A stretch of DNA of 12,411 bases, taken from NCBI GenBank assembly GCA_019114745.1, contig DXEY01000017.1, positions 1-12,411 on the forward strand. The letters run 5' to 3'. The DNA comes from Candidatus Mediterraneibacter colneyensis. Lineage in GTDB: Bacteria > Bacillota > Clostridia > Lachnospirales > Lachnospiraceae. The notes beneath the pieces are model-generated. The model had not been told where the DNA came from. It was given only the letters and a program-made list of their open reading frames with translations, and searched no databases. Positions 1 to 5,667 of this stretch are shown in pieces (the stretch's first letter is position 1; every line of letters starts with the position of its first letter). The position numbers and the translations under genes are program-made.

Positions 1-986
1 TCAGGATCAACGAAGAGATCGCCAATACCTGCTATCTTGAGAACGAGCCCCTTGAAGAAATTCTGGAGAAAACAGAAAAACAGGTGTTTGAACTGGTAGA
101 GCGGGGAAATTCCCAGGAGTATGTCCCGATCAAAGAGGTCGTGCTCAATGCTCTGGATGTGATCGAAAGGGCGTCTAAGACGAAAGGAAATGTTACGGGA
201 ATCCCGACCGGATTCAGCGATCTTGACTATAAATTGTCGGGGCTGCAGCCATCGGATCTGATTCTGATCGCAGCCAGACCATCCATGGGTAAGACCGCGT
301 TCGTGCTGAACATCGCCCAGCATGTGGCGTTCCGGCAGAACCGTGCGGTGGCGATCTTCAGTCTCGAGATGTCCAAAGAGCAGCTCGTGAACCGTCTCTT
401 CTCTCTGGAATCCCATGTAGATGCCCAGGTCTTAAGGACGGGAAATCTTTCGGATACCGACTGGGAAAAGCTGATCGAGGGAGCGGGGATCATAGGAAAT
501 TCCAGGATGATCATCGACGATACATCCGGTATCTCTATCTCTGAGATGCGTTCAAAATGCAGGAAATATAAACTGGAGCAGGGGCTCGACCTTATCATTA
601 TCGACTACCTGCAGCTTATGAGCGGGAGCGGCGGCAGAAAAAATGAGAGCCGCCAGCAGGAAATCTCAGAGATTTCCCGGGCGCTCAAAGGCCTTGCCCG
701 TGAGCTCAATGTTCCGGTGATTGCCCTGTCCCAGCTGAGCCGCGCCGTGGAACAGAGGACAGATAAGCGCCCCATGCTTTCAGATCTCCGTGAGTCCGGA
801 GCCATCGAGCAGGATGCGGACGTATGTATGTTCATTTACAGGGATGATTATTACAATCCGGATACAGAGGATAAGAACATCGCGGAGATCATCATTGCAA
901 AACAGAGAAACGGCCCGATCGGGACAGTGCGTCTCGCATGGATGCCGCAGTACACACGTTTTGGCAATGAACTGCGGCAGCAGTGA
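1..986 (+). CDS. dnaB: Replicative DNA helicase DnaB, C-terminal part (5' end outside window)
   Basis: This is the hexameric helicase that unwinds DNA at the replication fork and contacts primase. The reading frame is open from the left edge (first full codon at nt 3), so the gene begins upstream; the GTG at 84 is an internal valine codon, not a start. About 327 codons are visible. They cover the end of the linker and the whole RecA-like ATPase domain. A family member is about 440-470 residues long, so most of the N-terminal primase-interacting domain is missing here. Visible motifs are Walker A ARPSMGKT (about nt 273-296), Walker B LIIIDYLQLM (about 591-620), the conserved SRALKGLARELNVPVIALSQLSR region (written here only as its span, about nt 675-743), the DLRESGAIEQDAD motif, and KQRNGPIGT near the C-terminus, which carries the arginine-finger region. 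The gene ends in TGA and is convergent with the MerR-type gene, 32 nt away. In related genomes dnaB usually follows rplI. Identification is secure. Confidence 0.97.
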   Translation, partial: RINEEIANTCYLENEPLEEILEKTEKQVFELVERGNSQEYVPIKEVVLNALDVIERASKTKGNVTGIPTGFSDLDYKLSGLQPSDLILIAARPSMGKTAFVLNIAQHVAFRQNRAVAIFSLEMSKEQLVNRLFSLESHVDAQVLRTGNLSDTDWEKLIEGAGIIGNSRMIIDDTSGISISEMRSKCRKYKLEQGLDLIIIDYLQLMSGSGGRKNESRQQEISEISRALKGLARELNVPVIALSQLSRAVEQRTDKRPMLSDLRESGAIEQDADVCMFIYRDDYYNPDTEDKNIAEIIIAKQRNGPIGTVRLAWMPQYTRFGNELRQQ

Positions 987-1018
987 TGCGGCATCGGACG
1001 CCGGCATGTCCCGGCACA

Positions 1019-1645
1019 TTATGTAAAGATTTTTCTCAATTTCAGAATAGCGCCGCCTCTGGCAGCTTCCCTGCGGGTCGTCTGCTGCTGGCGGATCAGG
1101 GTGTCCAGCCTGCGGAAGTGTTCTTCCTGCTGGCGCTCTTTTGCCTGGAGGAGAAAATCCATCTCGTGCATGACATCAGTGGTTACGGTACTGCTGATGT
1201 CTTTTTTTAATACTCCGTTATTTTCTGTGAGAATTTCGCGGAATACTTCTCCGAAAAGTGCACGTATCTGCTCCAGTTTTTCCAGCTGGATCACGACCTC
1301 CCCGTTTTCGGCGGGCGTTTCGGCAGGGGGGTGGGCAGGTGTCCTGGCAGCGGGCGGAAGCGCCGGATCCGAGACGCCTGCTGTGTCTGCAGATACTGTC
1401 CTCAGTTTCAGACGCGTCGCCTTAAGTTCGGGAATGAGGGGCTTCAGTTCCCTTAAAAGCATCCCTTCATCTTTCAGTTTTTTTATACAGCGAAACAGCT
1501 GGATATCGTCATTCGTATAATATCGATGGCCCATTTCCGTGCGGCCGATCGTCAGACCGAGTTCTTCTTCCCAGTACCTTAGGACGTGGGATTCCACATC
1601 TACCTGTTTTGCCGCTTCGGAAATCATAAATCTGACCTCACCCAT
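1019..1645 (-). CDS. MerR-type DNA-binding protein with coiled-coil C-terminus
   Basis: The protein has 208 residues. Residues about 6-72 form a MerR-family winged helix-turn-helix: MISEAAKQVDVESHVLRYW is the recognition part and GHRYYTNDDIQLF the wing. Residues about 85-115 are an Ala/Pro-rich linker. Residues about 117-190 are helical and rich in Glu, Gln, Leu and Arg, as expected for a coiled coil. The tail (191-208, ending AILKLRKIFT) is basic and hydrophobic. There is no ligand-binding domain and no metal-binding cysteine pattern, so it is unlikely to be a classic metal- or drug-sensing MerR activator. The domain order resembles RacA of Bacillus, a chromosome-anchoring protein, but sequence identity to RacA is not claimed. 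The ATG at 1645 is preceded by AAAGGAGGT with a 10-nt gap; the internal Met7 lacks such a site. The gene has its own extended -10 promoter. Family call is sure; function is unknown. Confidence 0.85.
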   Translation of the reverse strand: MGEVRFMISEAAKQVDVESHVLRYWEEELGLTIGRTEMGHRYYTNDDIQLFRCIKKLKDEGMLLRELKPLIPELKATRLKLRTVSADTAGVSDPALPPAARTPAHPPAETPAENGEVVIQLEKLEQIRALFGEVFREILTENNGVLKKDISSTVTTDVMHEMDFLLQAKERQQEEHFRRLDTLIRQQQTTRREAARGGAILKLRKIFT

Positions 1646-1686
1646 TAATATTTATACCTCCTTTATATCAGCTTCGCTTTAAGGCC

Positions 1687-1715
1687 ATTATAGCACAGCA
1701 GATTTCCTTCAACTT
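1687..1715 (-). promoter_or_regulatory. Extended -10 promoter of the MerR-type gene
   Basis: On the minus strand, TGCTATAAT gives a perfect -10 hexamer (nt 1687-1692) with the TGn extension. The -35 region at 17-bp spacing (AAGTTG) is poor, but flanking TTGAAG copies lie at non-ideal spacings. An extended -10 can work without a good -35. It lies about 40 nt upstream of the start codon and downstream of the ferredoxin terminator, so this gene is probably transcribed on its own. Confidence 0.65.
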
Positions 1716-1740
1716 CAAGAATCGTTCGCAAAATTGTGAC

Positions 1741-1770
1741 AAAAAAACACCGTCCCATGAGGAACGGTGT
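1741..1770 (-). terminator. Rho-independent terminator of the ferredoxin gene
   Basis: Read on the minus strand, a perfect 10-bp stem (ACACCGTTCC pairing with GGGACGGTGT, including one G-U pair) closes a TCAT loop and is followed by seven T residues. It starts about 31 nt after the ferredoxin stop codon. The other strand has no T tract after the hairpin, so it should act leftward only. Confidence 0.92.
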
Positions 1771-1801
1771 CTGCTTGTGATCACTTTGCGATATTTTATC
1801 A

Positions 1802-1972
1802 TTACTCTGCTGAGATAGCGCCTGTAGGACATGCAGCTTCACATGCTCCGCAGTCTACGCAAGCATCAGCATCGATCTCATATTTGCCATCGCCTTCGGA
1901 GATAGCGCCTACTGGACATTCGCCTTCGCAAGAACCACAGCTTACACATTCATCACTAATTACGTGTGCCAT
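1802..1972 (-). CDS. Clostridial-type 2x[4Fe-4S] ferredoxin
   Basis: This is a 56-residue soluble electron carrier that passes low-potential electrons between enzymes such as pyruvate:ferredoxin oxidoreductase, hydrogenase and Rnf. It begins MAHVISDECVSCGSCEGECP. Two CxxCxxCxxxCP motifs are intact: Cys9, 12, 15, 19 and Cys38, 41, 44, 48. Each set supplies ligands to both clusters in this family. The two halves repeat every 29 residues, and the DNA keeps GGCGCTATCTC in both, reflecting the known ancestral duplication. Length is typical. The ATG at 1970-1972 follows AAAAAAGGAGGG with an 8-nt gap, an excellent ribosome binding site. It has a dedicated promoter and a strong terminator, so it is monocistronic, as expected of an abundant protein. 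Codon choice is narrower and less GC-rich than in the neighbours, fitting high expression. Identification is secure; the redox partner cannot be told from this window. Confidence 0.95.
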   Translation of the reverse strand: MAHVISDECVSCGSCEGECPVGAISEGDGKYEIDADACVDCGACEAACPTGAISAE

Positions 1973-2000
1973 AGTATGTACCCTCCTTTTTTGATTTCAA

Positions 2001-2021
2001 CAAAAAGGTCATACCTTTTTG
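2001..2021 (-). repeat. Perfect 9-bp inverted repeat in the ferredoxin leader
   Basis: CAAAAAGGT and ACCTTTTTG are exact reverse complements separated by three bases (CAT on +, ATG on the transcript). It lies between the ferredoxin promoter and its ribosome binding site. It has no following T tract on either strand, so it is not a standard terminator. The transcript arm at 2002-2008 can also pair with AAAAAGG of the ribosome binding region (1985-1991), giving two mutually exclusive hairpins. It could also be a protein-binding operator. Confidence 0.6.
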
Positions 2022-2041
2022 CTATCATCATTTTAATACAA

Positions 2042-2056
2042 TGAAAATGATTATAC
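2042..2056. promoter_or_regulatory. Possible Fur-like box over the ferredoxin -10
   Basis: The 15 bases TGAAAATGATTATAC match the 7-1-7 Fur/Per consensus TGATAATnATTATCA at 11 of 14 fixed positions. Part of the match comes from the TATAAT -10 itself in AT-rich DNA, so chance is a real possibility. A separate 8-bp inverted repeat (ATCATTTT at 2027-2034, AAAATGAT at 2044-2051) overlaps it around the expected transcription start. Confidence 0.3.
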
Positions 2057-2077
2057 AAGAGATTTAAGTGTTCTAAA
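2050..2077 (-). promoter_or_regulatory. Sigma-A-type promoter of the ferredoxin gene
   Basis: On the minus strand a perfect TATAAT (nt 2050-2055) lies 16 bp from TTTAGA (2072-2077), which matches TTGACA at four of six positions. Transcription would start near 2043 and give a leader of about 70 nt containing the 2001-2021 hairpin. The surrounding DNA is strongly AT-rich. Confidence 0.65.
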
Positions 2078-2128
2078 TTTAATACTTCTATAAAAATTCA
2101 GAAAAAAATCACTTCCTTTTTTCGGATT

Positions 2129-2158
2129 TTGGTGTATGATAGAAAAATGATGTAGAAT
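2129..2158 (+). promoter_or_regulatory. Candidate promoter of the substrate-binding lipoprotein gene
   Basis: TAGAAT (2153-2158) is a good -10, but the -35 at 18-bp spacing (TTGGTG, 2129-2134) is weak. TATGAT at 2135-2140 is an alternative -10. The 231-nt stretch 1973-2203 between the divergent ferredoxin and lipoprotein genes holds both their promoters, the leader hairpin and an AT-only-type imperfect dyad at 2101-2123; no further gene was seen in it. Confidence 0.35.
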
Positions 2159-2203
2159 ATATGGGTTTTAAATAACAGATTTGGAAATATGTGGAGGCGG
2201 AGA

Positions 2204-3496
2204 ATGAAAAGGAGATCAATGGTATGTATTTCCCTTGCCATGTGTATGGTAATGGGAGCGTGCGGGTGCAGTTCATCGGAAGATGAGAATGTGTTTACAG
2301 GGGATACCCCGGAAACGCCGGAGTGGCAGGCAAATCTGGATGCTGTTACGCCTTCGGTCTATACGGATATCGACGAGCTTGATCTGGAGCCGGGAACTTA
2401 TATATCCGTGATCGGAAAAACAGAGGATTCGTCTTACTGGCAGCAGGTGAAGGCGGGGGTGGAGCAGGCTGCGGCCGACATCAATGAGCGCCTGGGATAC
2501 AGCGGGGACGATGCGGTCAGAGTGCTGTTTAACGCACCGTCTGACGGGGAGGACATTGACGAGCAGGTCAATATTCTTGATGAGGAAATGGCGAGGTATC
2601 CGGATGTGATCGCGATCGCGAGTATCGACGAAAACGCATCGTCCGTGCAGTTTGACCTTGCCATAGAAAACGGCATCCCGATCGTTGCTTTTGATTCGGG
2701 GAACAGCTATCAGGGAATCCAGTGTACCTGTATGACGGATAATACTGCCGCTGCGGCGATGGGAGCGTCCCGTCTGTGCGAGGCGATCGGGGACAGCGGA
2801 GAGGTGGCTCTGATCGTGCCGGATTCGGTATCGGGCAATGCAGGCGACCGTGTGGCAGCATTCCAGGAAGAAATCAGCGCGAACCACCCGGACGTTACGA
2901 TCGTTGAGACGATCTATCTGGATCAGATGGATGAACTCAAACGACAGGCTGCGGCAGAACAGCTCGGCGTATCGGCGGAGCAGCTCGCCCAGTGGAGCGC
3001 GGAGGCGTCAGGCCTTGAGGATGAGGCGGCTGACGGAAGCCAGGACGCAGCTTCAGAGGATGCGGCTGCTGAGGAAAGTTCTATGTCTGAAGAGGCAAGG
3101 ACGCGGCTTGAGGATATTGATTCCATCGCAGGAGGGATGAGCGATGAGGACGCGGTAGTCTATTACCTGGAAAAGCATCCGGATCTGAAGGGGTGCTTTG
3201 GGACGAATGATGAGACGGTGCTCCTGGGAGCCAATGCGATAGAGAACATGGAAAAAACGGAAGACGTCACCGTGATGGGATTTGACGCGGGAGCGGATCA
3301 GATCGCTGCGCTCGAGAACGGCTCCATCGACGGGCTTGTCGTGCAGAATCCTTTTGGGATGGGATATGCCACGGTGGTGGCCGCGGCAAGAACCATCCTG
3401 GAGATCGGAAACGAAGCTGTGGTGGACACCGGATATATCTGGGTAGACCGTGATAATATAGAGGACGAGACCGTACAGGCGATGCTGTACGAGTAG
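2204..3496 (+). CDS. RbsB-like substrate-binding lipoprotein with an acidic insertion
   Basis: The 430-residue protein is a type 1 periplasmic binding protein of the ribose/galactose class (Peripla_BP_4), expected to be lipid-anchored outside the membrane and to bind a sugar or similar small ligand. The N-terminus is a short basic signal peptide (MKRRSM, then a hydrophobic core) ending in a lipobox, most likely MGA-Cys20; Cys22 is an alternative. Core segments are YISVIGKTEDSSYWQQVKAG (about 66-85), PDVIAIAS, NGIPIVAFDSGN, GEVALIVPDS and LKGCFGTNDETVLLGA (about 328-343), then VTVMGFDAG. Residues about 250-312 form an Ala/Glu/Ser/Asp-rich insertion that is not part of the usual fold. I start at the ATG at 2204 because GGAGG lies 6 nt upstream; the in-frame ATG at 2189 has no good site and would place arginines ahead of the signal. 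No permease or ATPase gene is nearby; the gene is convergent, 13 nt away, with a sensor kinase gene, which may suggest a signalling link. The ligand is unknown. Confidence 0.85.
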   Translation: MKRRSMVCISLAMCMVMGACGCSSSEDENVFTGDTPETPEWQANLDAVTPSVYTDIDELDLEPGTYISVIGKTEDSSYWQQVKAGVEQAAADINERLGYSGDDAVRVLFNAPSDGEDIDEQVNILDEEMARYPDVIAIASIDENASSVQFDLAIENGIPIVAFDSGNSYQGIQCTCMTDNTAAAAMGASRLCEAIGDSGEVALIVPDSVSGNAGDRVAAFQEEISANHPDVTIVETIYLDQMDELKRQAAAEQLGVSAEQLAQWSAEASGLEDEAADGSQDAASEDAAAEESSMSEEARTRLEDIDSIAGGMSDEDAVVYYLEKHPDLKGCFGTNDETVLLGANAIENMEKTEDVTVMGFDAGADQIAALENGSIDGLVVQNPFGMGYATVVAAARTILEIGNEAVVDTGYIWVDRDNIEDETVQAMLYE

Positions 3497-3509
3497 GAAA
3501 TAAGCCGGG

Positions 3510-4916
3510 TTACCGGACTCTGGCGAGAGAGAAGATAAATTCTGTACCGACTCCCTCGGTGCTGATCACATTGATGTGTTCATCGTGTGCCTGGATCACT
3601 TCTTTCACGATAGAGAGTCCGAGCCCGGTTCCTTTTTTGTCTTTTCCGCGTGAAAGATCAGATTTATAGAAACGCTCCCAGATCTTGTTGAGATCTTTCC
3701 GGGGGATTCCGATACCGCGGTCTTTTACAGAAATAAATGTTTTCTCATTTTTCTCGCTCACTTCTATGGTGACAGTGGACTCGTTCTCACTGAATTTGAT
3801 CGCATTGTCGATCAGGTTGTAGAGTACCTGCTGGATCTTTCGCCTGTCTGCGTATACGATGACGGCTCCGGGCATGAGCAGCAATTCGATGGAAATGTGT
3901 TTGGGCGTGCATACTCCTTCAAAAGATGCGGCTGTCCCTTTGATCATGTCCTGTATGTCAAATTCTGTTTTATCCAGAAGCAGTTCTTTTGTGTCAAATT
4001 CATTTAAGGTGAGCAGGTCTCCTGTCAGATCGGTGAGCCGCTCTGTCTCAAATAAAATGATGTTGATATACTTCTCATATAATTCCGGCGGGATCGTGCC
4101 GTCCGCCATGGCTTCCAGGTATCCTTTGATAGAAGTGAGGGGCGAACGGAAATCATGAGACACATTGGCGACGATCTTTTTCTGGTAGTCGTCCATATCC
4201 TTTAACTGTGCCGCCATATAGTTGAGGGATGCAGAGAGATATCCCATCTCGTCGTGCGAATGCACGGGAATCTCATACTCCAGGTTTCCCAGGGCATACT
4301 GGCGCGCCGCCTCCGAGATCTGCCTGAGCGGGCGGTGGACAAAGTAGTGGAACCCCAGAAGGAAGATGAAGGAGAGCCCGAAAATGACCAGAAGCGTGAT
4401 ATAAACCGGGATCATGACCTTGTGGCACCGCTCCTCGATATTGGAGATCGGGCTGTGGATCAGAAGGTAGCCTCTGGTGGAAAAACCTTCTGTTACCGGC
4501 GCCATAACAGTGATCACTTCCTCTTCAAAATAGCCGTGGTAAGTGCCGGACATGTATTGGTTTCCTCCGATCTCCGCCGGGTTGAAGTTTTCAATCGCTT
4601 CCGGGGAGGATGTATTTTCCAGATTGGACGAGGTGATCATGGTACCCGTAGAATCCACAAACCACAGGGATGACTCCAGATAGAGACGCATGGCTGCAAG
4701 CTGCGCCTGTACCGCATATAAATCGGAATCGTCCGAAAAATACGAAGGAAGGTAATCACTGGCGATCAGCGTCGCCTCCCGGTAGAGCGTCTGGGAAGAG
4801 TCCTCCATGAGCCGGTTGGTGACGAGCTGCCTCGTCAGCGTTCCGGCCGTGAACACACACAGAAACCCGAAAATAATATAGAGCGCTATGAATTTGAGAT
4901 GCAGTATACTTTTCAT
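3510..4916 (-). CDS. Membrane sensor histidine kinase (HAMP-HisKA-HATPase)
   Basis: The 468-residue protein autophosphorylates on a histidine and passes the phosphate to its partner regulator encoded just upstream. The order is: transmembrane helix at about 8-27, extracytoplasmic sensor region at about 28-167, second transmembrane helix at about 168-190 (VYITLLVIFGLSFIFLLGF), HAMP at about 191-243, HisKA with the H-box NVSHDFRSPLTSIKGY (His254), and an HATPase_c domain with the N-box YNLIDNAIKF (Asn371), G1 DRGIGIP (399-405), the F-box WERFYKSD and G2 GTGLGLSIV (429-437). All residues needed for catalysis are present. The sensor region is of a length compatible with a single Cache/PAS-like fold, but the ligand cannot be read from sequence. 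The ATG at 4916 has a weak GGAG about 8 nt upstream and lies 14 nt after the response regulator stop, so translation is probably coupled. It is PhoR/ResE-like in architecture. Confidence 0.93.
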   Translation of the reverse strand: MKSILHLKFIALYIIFGFLCVFTAGTLTRQLVTNRLMEDSSQTLYREATLIASDYLPSYFSDDSDLYAVQAQLAAMRLYLESSLWFVDSTGTMITSSNLENTSSPEAIENFNPAEIGGNQYMSGTYHGYFEEEVITVMAPVTEGFSTRGYLLIHSPISNIEERCHKVMIPVYITLLVIFGLSFIFLLGFHYFVHRPLRQISEAARQYALGNLEYEIPVHSHDEMGYLSASLNYMAAQLKDMDDYQKKIVANVSHDFRSPLTSIKGYLEAMADGTIPPELYEKYINIILFETERLTDLTGDLLTLNEFDTKELLLDKTEFDIQDMIKGTAASFEGVCTPKHISIELLLMPGAVIVYADRRKIQQVLYNLIDNAIKFSENESTVTIEVSEKNEKTFISVKDRGIGIPRKDLNKIWERFYKSDLSRGKDKKGTGLGLSIVKEVIQAHDEHINVISTEGVGTEFIFSLARVR

Positions 4917-4930
4917 GTCTTAAGCTCCGT

Positions 4931-5632
4931 CTATTTTGTCTCAAACTTATATCCGATCCCCCATACTGTGCTGAGACTCCAGTGTGGATGGTCTTTGATC
5001 TTTTCCCTCAGCCGTTTGATATGGACATCCACAGTTCTTGTATCCCCCACGTATTCGTAACCCCAGATGCGGTCCAGAAGCTGTTCGCGGGTGAATACCT
5101 GATTGGGGGAGGACGCCAGACAGTAGAGAAGCTCCAGCTCTTTCGGGGGCATCTCGATGTGCTGGCCGTCGCAGAGAACAGAATAGTTCGTCAGGTTGAT
5201 CTCCAGCCCATCGTACTGTACGCATTTTGTCCTGTCCTTTTCCGGGGCGTCTGCCCTGGCAGGCTGATATCTTCTGAGTACGGCGCGGACTCGTGCGACC
5301 ATTTCTTTTGAATCAAACGGTTTCATTATGTAGTCGTCTGCGCCGAGCTCCAGCCCCAGCACTTTGTCGAATACTTCGCCTTTGGCGGAGAGCATGATGA
5401 CCGGAGTGGACGCCCGGGCGCGGATCTCCCTGCACACCTGGTATCCGTCGATGCCCGGAAGCATCAGGTCAAGCAGGATGAGATTGGGCTGGTAGCTGTC
5501 GAACGCCGTCAGCGCATCTTCACCGTTGTATACGATCTTTGTATCAAAACATTCTTTGGTCAGATAGAGCGAGATCAGTTCTGCGATATTCTCGTCGTCG
5601 TCTACGATCAGGATCTTCTGTTTTCCTATCAT
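4931..5632 (-). CDS. OmpR/PhoB-family response regulator
   Basis: The 233-residue DNA-binding regulator is the likely partner of the downstream kinase. Receiver domain, residues about 6-118: acidic pocket DDD at 11-13, phosphorylation site Asp55 in LLDLMLPGIDG, Ser82 in the switch position and Lys104 in KPF. The linker at about 120-135 is rich in charged residues. A winged-helix Trans_reg_C domain (about 138-231) follows, with FTREQLLDRIWGYEYVGDTRTVDVHIKRLREK as the recognition region (quoted as its span, about residues 180-211) and TVWGIGYKF as the wing. All key residues are intact. The ATG at 5632 has AAGGAGGT 9 nt upstream. It lies 35 nt after mutS2 and 14 nt before the kinase on the same strand, and no promoter or terminator is obvious in either gap, so the three are probably co-transcribed. 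Targets are unknown. Confidence 0.95.
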   Translation of the reverse strand: MIGKQKILIVDDDENIAELISLYLTKECFDTKIVYNGEDALTAFDSYQPNLILLDLMLPGIDGYQVCREIRARASTPVIMLSAKGEVFDKVLGLELGADDYIMKPFDSKEMVARVRAVLRRYQPARADAPEKDRTKCVQYDGLEINLTNYSVLCDGQHIEMPPKELELLYCLASSPNQVFTREQLLDRIWGYEYVGDTRTVDVHIKRLREKIKDHPHWSLSTVWGIGYKFETK

Positions 5633-5667
5633 AATGCCAGTACCTCCTTCAGAGTCAATCCAAATGG

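Noticed and set aside
983..1033. A possible terminator between dnaB and the MerR-type gene
   Set aside because: A stem can be drawn (ATGCGGC with GCCGGCAT, one bulge), but the T run at about 1029-1033 is too far away and inside the facing gene, so I do not call it.
1101..1520. A 139-codon plus-strand frame opposite the MerR-type gene
   Set aside because: Its Ser-rich translation is the usual shadow of a coiled-coil gene on the other strand, and there is no ribosome binding site.
1812..1920. A direct repeat GAGATAGCGCCT 87 nt apart
   Set aside because: It is explained by the known internal duplication of 2x[4Fe-4S] ferredoxins (29-residue period), not by a separate repeat element.
1956..2012. 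An 18-codon upstream frame in the ferredoxin leader as a real gene
   Set aside because: The only GG-rich site is two bases from its AUG, too close for initiation, and the frame is buried in a 9-bp hairpin; it is mentioned only as part of the leader finding.
2189..2203. An ATG five codons upstream of the lipoprotein start
   Set aside because: It has no good ribosome binding site, and GGAGG lies between it and the ATG at 2204 at ideal spacing for the latter.
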